A stretch of DNA of 52,421 nucleotides, from assembly GCF_004614195.1 (NCBI RefSeq), contig NZ_SPUM01000019.1, positions 1-52,421 of the forward strand. The letters run 5' to 3'. Both the position numbers and the translations under genes were made by a program. This DNA comes from Massilia horti. GTDB taxonomy: Bacteria > Pseudomonadota > Gammaproteobacteria > Burkholderiales > Burkholderiaceae_D. The notes below the pieces were generated by a model. The model was not told the DNA's origin and did not search any database. It was given only the letters and a program-made list of their open reading frames with translations. Position 1 is the first letter of the stretch, and every line of letters begins with the position of its first letter. Shown piece by piece: positions 29,566-37,311 of the stretch.

Positions 29566-29916
29566 TCAAACCCCTATCGCTATCCAGCTTGCGCTAGCGG
29601 AATATAGGCCAGTGTCAGCCCAGGTGCCCAAGACTGCCGTAAATCCATTGCTGGTGATAGTGTTTGCGAGTGGACCGCAAGTTAGTCTCGCGTTGGCGCC
29701 ACGGTCGATATCGAATGCACAGATCGACATCATGACAAACGGAGGTGCTTGGAACGGAGGATTGAATTGGATGCCTGTGTGGCCTGGTCCCACCCGGCCG
29801 GTAACGACTTTTAATCCCATCGGCGTATCAAAACTTGCGAACTGCTGCTGTTGCACGACCTGCTGCCGAACTTCTTCGGACAATTTATTTGTGTCGATAC
29901 TGGTTGCAGTTGTCAT
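29566..29916 (-). CDS. H-type lectin domain protein, cytosolic-looking
   Basis: The 116-residue protein has an H-type lectin fold pattern: IQFNPPFQAPPFVMMSICAFDID, NARLTCGPLANTITSNGFTAVLGTWADT, YSASASWIAIG. Known H-type lectins (snail agglutinin, discoidin) bind N-acetylgalactosamine or galactose as trimers. No signal peptide is present. The N-terminal 35 residues are polar and Gln-rich (EEVRQQVVQQQQ), possibly a short coiled coil for oligomerisation. ATG 29916 has a GAGGAAA ribosome site. Open sequence further upstream (to 30072) is not credible. It may belong to the transferred or rearranged patch. Confidence 0.75.
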   Translation of the reverse strand: MTTATSIDTNKLSEEVRQQVVQQQQFASFDTPMGLKVVTGRVGPGHTGIQFNPPFQAPPFVMMSICAFDIDRGANARLTCGPLANTITSNGFTAVLGTWADTGLYSASASWIAIGV

Positions 29917-30246
29917 GGCTTTCCTCGATTTGGGAATGATAAATGACGGGGCAATTAAATTGTAGCACTGACAATATTGTCTGCTGCAATGGACTGTTCG
30001 CTGGCAGCGCCAGTGGGGGCTAGCTCGCTCCGGGCACGTTTGCCTCCTGCTTGCCTGTCGCGTGACCGGCAAGGCGCCTGCTCAATGCGTTGCTCGCGCA
30101 GAACGGCTGCCGGCTCGTCTTCGCTACCTTCGCATTGCAATAGCGCGGCCTACGATGCTGACCTAAGACCGCTCACTATGAAATCGGCGGTACTAGCTAG
30201 TGAGCTCAAGATGGGTGATCTACGGACGGCAATTTCGAGTTATCAA

Positions 30247-30318
30247 CACGCATTACAGCGTGGCCAGCGCGTAGCGCTGGCGCGCGTCCTGCGGCGCCGA
30301 TCCTTCGATCCGGCCTGC
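30247..30318 (-). pseudogene. Fragment of a rhamnose-kinase (rhaK) gene
   Basis: These 72 bases match 34221-34292 inside the rhaK gene at 64 positions, in the same orientation. Read on the minus strand they give GRIEGSAPQDARQRYALATL and then a stop, matching GRIVGQVPQDARERYALATL of RhaK. The fragment joins directly, within 2 bases, to the GH43 fragment on its right. It is a relic of recombination with no function expected. Confidence 0.85.
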
Positions 30319-30559
30319 ATGGCGCAAGTCGCCCGAGCCGGCGTTCAAGACCAGCGAAGCCAATGGCCAATTCGGCCCGGGACATAATTCGTTCACGACC
30401 ACGCCCGACGGCAAGACCGATGTGCTGGTCTACCACGCGCGCAACTACCGGGAAATCAAGGGTGATTCGCTGCGTGATCCGAATCGGCACACGCGGGCCC
30501 AGGTGATTCGCTGGAAGGCGGACGGTACGCCGGAGTTTGGGGAGCCTGTGGCGGATTAA
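30317..30559 (+). pseudogene. 3' fragment of a GH43 gene, near-copy of the neighbouring GH43 end
   Basis: All 243 bases align without gaps to 29182-29424, with 10 differences. Eight are silent, one changes Val to Ala, and one changes the stop from TAG to TAA. The excess of silent changes suggests the piece came from a functional paralogue that was later cut, not from a recent copy of the local gene. The first two thirds of the gene are missing. Confidence 0.92.
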
Positions 30560-30716
30560 TTGCGCTTGCTGATGCGTGCGATCATCCTCGTATAGTTACC
30601 AGTAGACACATGCTCGTTCGGTACGTAGGCTACAGAAACTTTAATGGCTGCTGCTCGGCGACCTCGGGCATGCCAGAGCAAACTGGGCCAGCACCCCGCA
30701 CCAAGCAGGAGGGCGC

Positions 30717-31232
30717 ATGCCGGAAAATGTGGATCTTTCCGTCGAGGAGAGGGCGCTTCGTGACCAGGGAATCCTGGGGCGCAGCGGACCCTATGGCAAC
30801 GAGCTATACGCCTTCGAGTACGAATTGCTTCCGGCGGAGGCAAAGCAGGTCCTGGAGTTGATTATTCATGGCGGCCCCCTGCTGTATCCTCGGCATGATG
30901 GCATCCTGTTCGGCAACCGGTCCGGGGATTTGCCCGGCAGGGCCGAATACCGCGAGTTTACAGTCCCTACGCCGGGCATCGCGACCCGCGGGCGTAGGCG
31001 GCTGGTTATTCGCGACAACGGCTTGGTGTTCTTCACTGCATGTCACTACGACCGGGTGCCCGGAAAAGCCGGCTCGGCCCAACATGCGCAAGCCATTGCG
31101 TCCGTGGACGAGCGTTGGCGGAACGGGTTCTATTTGGTGACGGGAATCGCACCAGCAATGCGAGCGCATATTGCCTCGGCTATCCAGCGGATTCATAACT
31201 CTCGCTTACCCGTCTTGCACCGTGGCACCTAA
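30717..31232 (+). CDS. Guanyl-specific ribonuclease of the barnase/RNase Sa (N1/T1) family, no signal peptide
   Basis: Residues 38-114 of this 171-residue protein follow the microbial RNase fold: LLPAEAKQVLELI, DGILFGNRSGDLP, EYREFTVPTPG, TRGRRRLVI, FFTACHYDRV. The catalytic set is present with family spacing: Glu80 as base, Arg91 and Arg95, and His110 as acid. These correspond to Glu54, Arg65, Arg69 and His85 of RNase Sa. Unlike secreted family members it has no signal peptide. It carries about 37 extra residues in front and 55 behind. A strong AGGAGG ribosome site precedes ATG 30717. No barstar-like gene is visible nearby. It could be a loose polymorphic-toxin tip, a toxin whose antidote is elsewhere, or a secreted effector using another route. 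Confidence 0.78.
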   Translation: MPENVDLSVEERALRDQGILGRSGPYGNELYAFEYELLPAEAKQVLELIIHGGPLLYPRHDGILFGNRSGDLPGRAEYREFTVPTPGIATRGRRRLVIRDNGLVFFTACHYDRVPGKAGSAQHAQAIASVDERWRNGFYLVTGIAPAMRAHIASAIQRIHNSRLPVLHRGT

Positions 31233-31269
31233 CCCTTCGATCGAGGATCGGTAGCGCGCTGGACAAGCG

Positions 31270-31665
31270 TCAACCATCGAAAAGAGACTTCAGTACCTTC
31301 AGATCTTTTTCGACCCAAGCCGCGTCAGCTTCGAATTTTTCGTCCGTCATCTCAGGTAGTCGGAACAGGGTCAGTAACACTTCCGCGCCATCTGCGTTGG
31401 GAATAACCCTCATGGGCATATAGACCACCTGATCGGCGCCTACGTCGACATAATGATCCATCACCCCAAAATCATTACGGGGGGTGAAGCGTATCTTGAC
31501 GGCGCCTTCAGGCCCGCTGGCTTTCCACCATTCACCTTCTTTTTCCAGAGTACTCTGGGCCAAGCCGGATGCCCATCTAGGGAAAAACTCCGGTTGATAG
31601 ATCGCTTCATAGAGCGCCTGCCAAGGGTGAAGGATAGAAACGCTGATTGTTCTTGCCTCAAACAT
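31270..31665 (-). CDS. SRPBCC family protein (polyketide cyclase/START-like)
   Basis: The protein has about 131 residues from ATG 31665; ATG 31716 would add 17. The pattern is the helix-grip fold: SVSILHPWQALYEAIYQPEFFPRWASGL at the start, central beta strands with ASGPEGAVKIRFTPRNDFGVMDHYV, and a long C-terminal helix VEKDLKVLKSLF. The ligand is unknown. It converges on the ribonuclease gene with 37 bases between. No similarity to a barnase inhibitor is seen. Confidence 0.7.
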   Translation of the reverse strand: MFEARTISVSILHPWQALYEAIYQPEFFPRWASGLAQSTLEKEGEWWKASGPEGAVKIRFTPRNDFGVMDHYVDVGADQVVYMPMRVIPNADGAEVLLTLFRLPEMTDEKFEADAAWVEKDLKVLKSLFDG

Positions 31666-31991
31666 AATTTTTGGACTCAATCTTAGCTTGGCCGGTCTAT
31701 AGGCTTGGCGTGTCAAAATGATATTGCTTCGAAGGTTTGTGATGTAGAATCGGAAACCGGGAGTTGCCCCACGGTCTCGCTAATCTTCCACTAACTCTCG
31801 ACGTCCGCTTCACGATACTGCATCGAACGCACTGAACGCAACCGAAATGGCAGCGGCCGCACGAAACGTTACGAACAGCAAAACTCTGCACGGCCTTCTG
31901 TTTGCGCCTGCGGTGAAGGGTGAAGGCGGCCACGACGACTAGATCGGCAAGCGCTTGGTGCGCGGTGTAAGCGAGTAAGAGGAGAAATTAA

Positions 31992-32318
31992 ATGCGTTTG
32001 TTTATTGCAGCACTTTTGACACTCACCGCCGGGTCCACCGCTTTTGCCGGAGTAACCCAGCAACAATGCGAGTCGCTCTCGAAGCCGGTATATGAGAAGT
32101 TCCCCGCTGTCCAGACGAGAGATGATGAGGTCACGCTGTCGCCGCAGAAATGCGCCCTCGTGAAGGACCTCATCAAGGTCTACGAGGACTACGTGGCCAA
32201 GGCTGACAAGATGAGCTGCCCGTTTGCTTACAACGAGGGCAAGAAAGTCGGGGGTGCGGCTGAGCGCGCCGATATGCTGGCTGGTCTCAGGAAAGTTTAT
32301 AAGGAAAATTGCCGTTAG
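31992..32318 (+). CDS. Small secreted four-cysteine protein of unknown function
   Basis: The 108-residue protein has a clear signal peptide (MRLFIAALLTLTAGSTAFAG). The mature part has four Cys (in QQQCESL, PQKCALV, KMSCPFA and KENCR), suggesting two disulfides, and is mostly helical and charged. A ribosome site AGAGGAG precedes the ATG. I do not recognise the family. The 275 bases before it (31717-31991) hold nothing I can name. Confidence 0.6.
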   Translation: MRLFIAALLTLTAGSTAFAGVTQQQCESLSKPVYEKFPAVQTRDDEVTLSPQKCALVKDLIKVYEDYVAKADKMSCPFAYNEGKKVGGAAERADMLAGLRKVYKENCR

Positions 32319-32364
32319 AGGAAAAGGGGTCCAAGCCATCGCGTCAACTGACTATTTTCTTGCA

Positions 32365-32481
32365 ATGACTCTTACCGCTACCAAGTCGAATTGGGTGAAA
32401 GAAGACCATTGGCGCGAATCGCACCTTGTAGCCGACAATGGACGGCTTATCTGGCACCAGTACATGGAATCTAGCTCATGA
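32365..32481 (+). CDS. Short ORF coupled to the GNAT gene, possibly a gene remnant
   Basis: A 38-residue frame runs from ATG 32365 to TGA 32481. Its stop overlaps the GNAT start (ATGA). The peptide is polar and aromatic (SNWVKEDHWRE, NGRLIWHQYM). There is no ribosome site and no recognised family. It may be the tail of a lost gene; the frame is open upstream into the previous gene's end. Confidence 0.25.
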   Translation: MTLTATKSNWVKEDHWRESHLVADNGRLIWHQYMESSS

Positions 32482-33008
32482 ATAGCGAGTTCATCACTTC
32501 TGTTCCATACCTTCACACGGAACGACTCATGCTTCGTGAATATCGACGGGAGGACTTTGACGTATTCGCAGCGCATATCGCCGACCCTGTAAGCTCGGCC
32601 CACTTGGTCCCGGCTGACCGCCATGCTGCATGGCGAATCTTCTGTTCACAAGCAGGACTATGGCTCATACATAGCGCCGGATGGTGGGCTGTCGAGGAAA
32701 AGGAGACTGGTCAACTCGTCGGGAATGTTGGCGCGTTCTTTCGCGAGGAGTCCACTGTGATGGAGCTTGGTTGGAATACCTATCGTGCCTTTTGGGGCCA
32801 GGGATTCGCGACCGAAGCGGCGGCGGCAGCCTTGAACCATGCGCTCGAGATCCGACGCGAATCAAAAGTTCGGGCTCTCATCGCTTCAGCCAATGAATCA
32901 TCGCTGCGCGTTGCCAAGCGCCTTGGCCTGACTTATGAAGCGGAAACTGAGATATACGGCAAAGCGGTCGGCATTTATACCCGTGAGCGGGCAGGCTCAG
33001 TTGTTTAG
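32478..33008 (+). CDS. GNAT acetyltransferase, RimJ/RimL-like
   Basis: The 176-residue protein has the Acetyltransf_3 pattern: TERLMLREYRREDFDVF at the start, WWAVEEKETGQLVGNVGAFF, and ELGWNTYRAFWGQGFATEAAAAAL with the acetyl-CoA loop. ANESSLRVAKRLGLTYEAE ends the fold. The acceptor is unknown; it may be a protein N-terminus, antibiotic or polyamine. It sits in the AT-richer patchwork and is followed by a broken peptidase gene. Confidence 0.85.
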   Translation: MNSEFITSVPYLHTERLMLREYRREDFDVFAAHIADPVSSAHLVPADRHAAWRIFCSQAGLWLIHSAGWWAVEEKETGQLVGNVGAFFREESTVMELGWNTYRAFWGQGFATEAAAAALNHALEIRRESKVRALIASANESSLRVAKRLGLTYEAETEIYGKAVGIYTRERAGSVV

Positions 33009-33053
33009 GCCTACAGGACTGCACGGCAAGCTGTTTGTCAGGTCCGCAATGGG

Positions 33054-33571
33054 TTGCGGATTCAACCGGTGCGTGAATCCATTGCCGCGGTGGCCCTAGC
33101 AAAGGATCGATCGGAGTACGAACGGGCGATGATGGCCGTCATAGCGCGGATCCACGATACCCACTCAAATCTATGGAGTTCGCTCCAGGTGCGTCCGCCG
33201 GTGGGGAAGTGCGAGCTACCCGTCCAGGTTCGCTTCGTGGAAGGGCGTGCGGCGATTAGCGGCTATACGAATGACGAAGCAGGCGCTGTAAGTGGACTGA
33301 AACCCGGCGATATCATCGAATCTATCGATGGCGTCCCGGTCACCCAGTTGGTCGATTCCTGGCGGCCTTTCTACGCGGCGTCCAACGAGTCGGCGCGCTT
33401 GCGCGACATGAGTCAGGGGATGACCAGTGGTGCATGCGGGCCCGTGCAAGTAAAGGTACGGCAAAGCAGTGGTGTGAGCGAGATTGCCGTTTCCCGGCTG
33501 CCGAGGATCGGACCGAGGAAATCGGTAACGCCGACGAAGTGCTGGACGCCGCGATCCATGAGATACAGTGA
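33054..33571 (+). pseudogene. S41-type peptidase with PDZ domain, catalytic core deleted
   Basis: From 33060 to about 33500 the frame reads as the pre-catalytic helical part (IARIHDTHSNLWSSL) plus a PDZ-like domain (AGAVSGLKPGDIIESIDGVPV) of an S41 tail-specific peptidase. The true N-terminus is missing. At about 33505 the sequence jumps to a different frame, 33506-33571, that reads EEIGNADEVLDAAIHEIQ and stop, like the last residues of such peptidases. The Ser/Lys catalytic domain between them is absent. An in-frame extension to 33863 is nonsense. This is a decayed gene with an internal deletion and frameshift. Confidence 0.7.
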
Positions 33572-33654
33572 GAATAAGAAGCAAAGTTCTGAGAGGCGCA
33601 ATCGGCTAGGAGCGGACTTACCGATACCCCAAAACAGGATAAGTAGGAGACGGT

Positions 33655-33741
33655 TTGCTTTCGAAAGTATTCGCCACTATCGTCATTGCGTTCGTCGTGA
33701 TTCTCATCGCCGGCTTATCCGGGTCGTTGAGCGTACCTTAG
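33655..33741 (+). other. Short hydrophobic ORF with good ribosome site and early TAG
   Basis: A TTG at 33655, 7 bases after GTAGGAGA, opens a 28-residue frame. The peptide is one hydrophobic helix (FATIVIAFVVILIAGL) and ends in TAG. The same frame stays open after the TAG for 43 more codons (VGYTAFADCASDTNEKQ onward). It could be a tiny membrane peptide or the start of a membrane protein broken by an amber stop. I cannot tell which. The rest of 33572-33884 shows nothing else. Confidence 0.3.
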
Positions 33742-33884
33742 GTTGGCTACACGGCTTTCGCAGACTGCGCATCCGACACGAACGAGAAGCAGACATACAT
33801 CAGGCGTTCCTTTCGCTTGCATGCTCGCTCATCTGTTGGCGGTATGTCGAACGGTTTTGTTAGGCGCTCTTAGCCGCGACACAG

Positions 33885-33912
33885 AAAAAAAAGCCCGCTA
33901 AAACCAGCGGGC
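33885..33912 (-). terminator. Rho-independent terminator of the rhaRSTPQK operon
   Basis: On the minus strand GCCCGCT (33912-33906) pairs with AGCGGGC (33899-33893), followed by eight T (33892-33885). It lies about 30 bases after the rhaK stop codon. Confidence 0.9.
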
Positions 33913-33944
33913 CGAATTCCTATTTGAGGAGACAGCGAAACTGT

Positions 33945-35303
33945 TCATGGGACTGCGGCCAGCCAGCGCTGGCGATATTCGAACAAGCCCTGGGGCGCCA
34001 GCGGGGCGATCGCAGTATCGCCGGCAGGAGGCGTCGCATCGGGGTAGCGCAGCATCCAGCCGCCGCAGAGGGTGCCGCTGGCATCGTCCGAATACGTGAC
34101 CGGCTGCTGTGGGCGCAGCGCGGAGAGCATCGGGCCGAACCACGGGTTAGCGGTAAAGCTGCCTTCCACCGCAAGCGGCCCGGCGGCCTGCAGCTCGCTC
34201 AGGCAGTAGTCCGTCATCAGCACGCAGTACAGCGTGGCCAGCGCATACCGCTCGCGCGCGTCCTGCGGCACCTGTCCTACGATCCGGCCTGCCGTCCCGG
34301 CGAACGGCCCACCGGATTCGGCGAAGCAGGGCAGGGCCAGCGTGCCTTGGGCGATCAGGCGCTCGATGTCCTCTAGCGAGCAGGTTTGCGGATGTTCTCC
34401 CGCCAGCGTGCCGAACTCGCGCCCGCCCATAAAGCGCATGCATGCCACCGGCTGCCCGAGGGCGTTGGTGTTGGCCAGCATGTCGGCATCTTCGCGCAGA
34501 TGTTCGAGCGGCGCACCAAAAGCGGCAGCGATCATCCAGGTGCCAGTGGAGAGCACAGTTCGCGCATCGCCCTTGCCAAGATAGCGCACCAGCGACGCGT
34601 TGCTGTCGTGGATGCCGGACAGGACCTGGCAGTGGGCGCGAAGACCGGTCGCCACGGCCACCTCCGGGCGAATCGTCCCGAGCACCGCGGACGGCGGCGC
34701 GAGCGGCGGCAGCAGCTTTTCCCAGCCCATGCGCGACACGAGGCTCGAGTACTCCTGGCGCAGCGGATTCCACAGGTCGGTATGACAGCCGAGAGAGGTC
34801 GCTTCGCTCGTAGCCACGCCTGAGAGGCGCCATGCCCAGTACTGCGGATACATGAGGATGTGTTTGGTGCGCGCGAAATCCTCGGGGAAGCGCTGCGCGA
34901 GCCAGACCAGCTGGCGGCCGAGGTTCAGGCCGATCGGCAGGTCCGGCGAATAGGTTTCCGAGTACGGCGGGCGCAGATCGTCGTAGTCGACGCCGGGCAG
35001 CGCCGCCTCGTAGTCGAGCACGGGCAGCACCAGACCGGCATCGTCGACCAGCGCCGCGGTGGCGCCATGGGTCACCGGGACGATGGCGGACACGTCGGCC
35101 TGCTGCGCAAACGTGCGGCAAGTCGAGAGCATCCAGTCCCAGATGCCTTCCACGTCGTGATGCGGATATGGCCCGCTGGTCACGATCGTGTTCGGGCGGC
35201 GCTGTTCCGCCAGCATGCGCCCTTGTGCATCGATCAGGGCCAGCTTGACGTTGGTCTTGCCGATGTCCAGGACGATCAGTGCGTCGGTGTTCATACGGTT
35301 CAC
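33945..35303 (-). CDS. rhaK: L-rhamnose pathway kinase (FGGY family), rhamnulokinase role
   Basis: The 452-residue FGGY carbohydrate kinase has the phosphate-binding IVLDIGKTNVKLALID and the sugar-site strands VTHGATAALVD and LVLPVLDYEA. HDSNASLVRYLG and the C-terminal GTWMIAAA are also present. In Rhizobium the same gene order encodes RhaK, which phosphorylates rhamnulose and is also needed for transport. That role is assigned by synteny. The GTG at 35303 overlaps the rhaQ stop (GTGA); ATG 35294 is an alternative. It is the last gene of the operon and is followed by a strong terminator. A 72-base piece of it recurs at 30247. Confidence 0.9.
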   Translation of the reverse strand: MNRMNTDALIVLDIGKTNVKLALIDAQGRMLAEQRRPNTIVTSGPYPHHDVEGIWDWMLSTCRTFAQQADVSAIVPVTHGATAALVDDAGLVLPVLDYEAALPGVDYDDLRPPYSETYSPDLPIGLNLGRQLVWLAQRFPEDFARTKHILMYPQYWAWRLSGVATSEATSLGCHTDLWNPLRQEYSSLVSRMGWEKLLPPLAPPSAVLGTIRPEVAVATGLRAHCQVLSGIHDSNASLVRYLGKGDARTVLSTGTWMIAAAFGAPLEHLREDADMLANTNALGQPVACMRFMGGREFGTLAGEHPQTCSLEDIERLIAQGTLALPCFAESGGPFAGTAGRIVGQVPQDARERYALATLYCVLMTDYCLSELQAAGPLAVEGSFTANPWFGPMLSALRPQQPVTYSDDASGTLCGGWMLRYPDATPPAGDTAIAPLAPQGLFEYRQRWLAAVP

Positions 35304-36316
35304 TTACGGGTCGCGCGGCCGCGCAGCAGGCGCGGGATCGCGATCGTCACCAGCAGCAGCACGCCGACGGTGATGGTCATGTAGATGCCCGGGATGTTCG
35401 CCAGCGCCAGGCCGTAGGTCACCAGGCCCATAGTCAGCACCGCGAGCATCACGCCGCCAATGGTGCCGGCGCCACCGGCGATGGAGACGCCGCCCAGGAT
35501 CACCATCGTGATCACTTCCAGCTCCCAGCCGGTGGCGATGTTCGGCCGCGTGCTGCCGATGCGCCCGGTCAGCAGGAACGCCGCCACGCCGGCCATGGCG
35601 CCGGTGAGCATGAACATGGCCAGACGGTAGCGGTCGACCGCGATGCCGGAGAAGCGGGCGGCGTCCGGGTTATTGCCGATCGCGTAGATACGGCGTCCCC
35701 AGGCGGTCGTGTGCAGCAGGACGGCGAACAGCGCCGCAAACACCAGCAGCACCACGAATTCACGCGGCACGATGCCGAAGAAGTAGCCTTGGCCCCAGTA
35801 CGCCATCAGCGACGGGTAGCCGGTGAAGGCCTTGTCGCCCAGGACCACGCTTGCCAGGCCCCGGTACAGCGACATGGTGCCGATGGTGACCACGATCGAG
35901 GGCAGTGCGAATCGCGTGACCAGGAAGCCGTTGAAGAGGCCACAGGCGGTGCCGGTGGCCAGCGCCACGACCGGCAGCGCTTCGGCCGGCATGCCGGCGC
36001 CCTTGGCCAGGCCCATGGCGACCGACGACAGGGCCAGCGTGCCGGCCACCGAGATGTCGATCTCGCGGCAGATGATGAGCAGGGCCATCGGCAGCGCGAT
36101 CAGCGCCTTTTCGCTGAAGTTCGAAGTCCCGTCGAGCAGGTTGTACAGGTCGAAGAAGTTCGGCAGCGCCACGCTGCCGGCCACGAAGATCAGTACCAGC
36201 AGCATGGCCAGCAGGCTTTCCCAGCGGCCGAGGATGGTCTTGAGCTTGACCGGCTCGCGGTCAAGGATGGTGTAGCGCGAGGTCTTTGGGGTCTGCATGA
36301 TCGTGCCGATGTTCAT
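35300..36316 (-). CDS. rhaQ: L-rhamnose ABC importer permease RhaQ
   Basis: This CUT2 inner-membrane permease of 338 residues has about 8-10 membrane helices. Family stretches are ICREIDISVAGTLALSS, PSIVVTIGTMSLYRGLA, YAIGNNPDAARFSGIAVDR and ILGGVSIAGGAGTIGG. It overlaps both rhaP (4 bases) and rhaK, so the whole string is translationally coupled. It pairs with RhaP to form the channel. Confidence 0.92.
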   Translation of the reverse strand: MNIGTIMQTPKTSRYTILDREPVKLKTILGRWESLLAMLLVLIFVAGSVALPNFFDLYNLLDGTSNFSEKALIALPMALLIICREIDISVAGTLALSSVAMGLAKGAGMPAEALPVVALATGTACGLFNGFLVTRFALPSIVVTIGTMSLYRGLASVVLGDKAFTGYPSLMAYWGQGYFFGIVPREFVVLLVFAALFAVLLHTTAWGRRIYAIGNNPDAARFSGIAVDRYRLAMFMLTGAMAGVAAFLLTGRIGSTRPNIATGWELEVITMVILGGVSIAGGAGTIGGVMLAVLTMGLVTYGLALANIPGIYMTITVGVLLLVTIAIPRLLRGRATRK

Positions 36317-37311
36317 GCGGCGCTCCTGTTGGCTTTCAGTTCACTCTGGTGCAGCGGCAGGATCTGGCGGCTGCGGTTGGCATTGCCGCGTGCGTTGATC
36401 AGCACCGCGACGAGGATGACGAAGCCAGTGAGCGCGCTCTGCCAGAACGGCGAGACCTGCAGCACCGGCAGCGCGTTGCTGATCACGGACAGGAACAGCG
36501 CGCCCAGCATGGCGCCAAGTACGGAGCCGACGCCGCCGGCGATGCTGACCCCGCCGATCACGCAGGCCGCGATTACGGTCAGCTCGAAGCCGTACGCGAT
36601 CTCGGTATAGGCCACGGCGTAGCGCGCGACCCACAGGTAGCCGCAGAGGCCGGCCACCATGCCCGACAGGCCATAGGTCCATAGCAGGCGTTTGTTTGTC
36701 GCGATGCCGATGTAACCGGCGCAGTGGGGCGCGTTACCGATCGCGAACAGGTCACGGCCAAAACGCGTGTGGCGCGCGATGAAACCCATTGCCAGCATCG
36801 TGGCGGCAGCGATCCATACCAGGTGCGGCAGGCCGAACATGGGCGTGAGTGGAAACGCGATGAATTCAGGCGGCATCTGGTGCGCCGACACCCAGGCGCC
36901 GTTCGACAGGACGAACACCATGCCGCGGTAGACGCTCATGGTGCCCAGCGTGATCACGATCGGCGGCAGTTCCAGGTAGCCGATCAGCCAGCCGTTGACC
37001 AGGCCCAGCGCCAGGCCCACGAGCACCGCCGCCAGCACCACCAGCGGCAGCGGCAGGCCCGGGTTGTGCGATGCCAGCATTGCCGCGACCATGCCCGACA
37101 GGGCGAGGTTCGATGAGATCGACAGGTCGATGCCGCGGGTGACGATGACCAGCATCTGCGTCAGGGCCAGCATCACCAGCATTGTGCTGTCGGTGACCAG
37201 GTTGGCGAGCGAGGCGCCGGATACGAACACCGGCGCGCGCAGGCCCACCAGTAGCACCAGCGCCACGATCATCAGGGCGAGCAGCGGCTCGCGTTGTTTG
37301 AGCAGGTTCAC
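36313..37311 (-). CDS. rhaP: L-rhamnose ABC importer permease RhaP
   Basis: This CUT2 permease has about 332 residues. GTG 37311 overlaps the rhaT stop and has GGAGG upstream. It has family stretches VTRGIDLSISSNLALSG, PPIVITLGTMSVYRGM, FAIGNAPHCAGYIGIATNK and VIGGVSIAGGVGSVLG. A longer open frame to 37593 only shadows rhaT and is rejected. It ends with ATGA overlapping rhaQ. Confidence 0.92.
   Translation of the reverse strand: MNLLKQREPLLALMIVALVLLVGLRAPVFVSGASLANLVTDSTMLVMLALTQMLVIVTRGIDLSISSNLALSGMVAAMLASHNPGLPLPLVVLAAVLVGLALGLVNGWLIGYLELPPIVITLGTMSVYRGMVFVLSNGAWVSAHQMPPEFIAFPLTPMFGLPHLVWIAAATMLAMGFIARHTRFGRDLFAIGNAPHCAGYIGIATNKRLLWTYGLSGMVAGLCGYLWVARYAVAYTEIAYGFELTVIAACVIGGVSIAGGVGSVLGAMLGALFLSVISNALPVLQVSPFWQSALTGFVILVAVLINARGNANRSRQILPLHQSELKANRSAA

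Noticed and set aside
30206..30490. Minus-strand open frame over the GH43 and rhaK fragments
   Set aside because: It is the antisense of duplicated GH43 coding sequence; a matching antisense frame exists under the intact GH43.
31270..31665. SRPBCC gene as a barnase inhibitor (barstar)
   Set aside because: It is longer than barstar, has a different fold pattern, and lacks the barstar acidic and Tyr-rich motif; it is also on the opposite strand.
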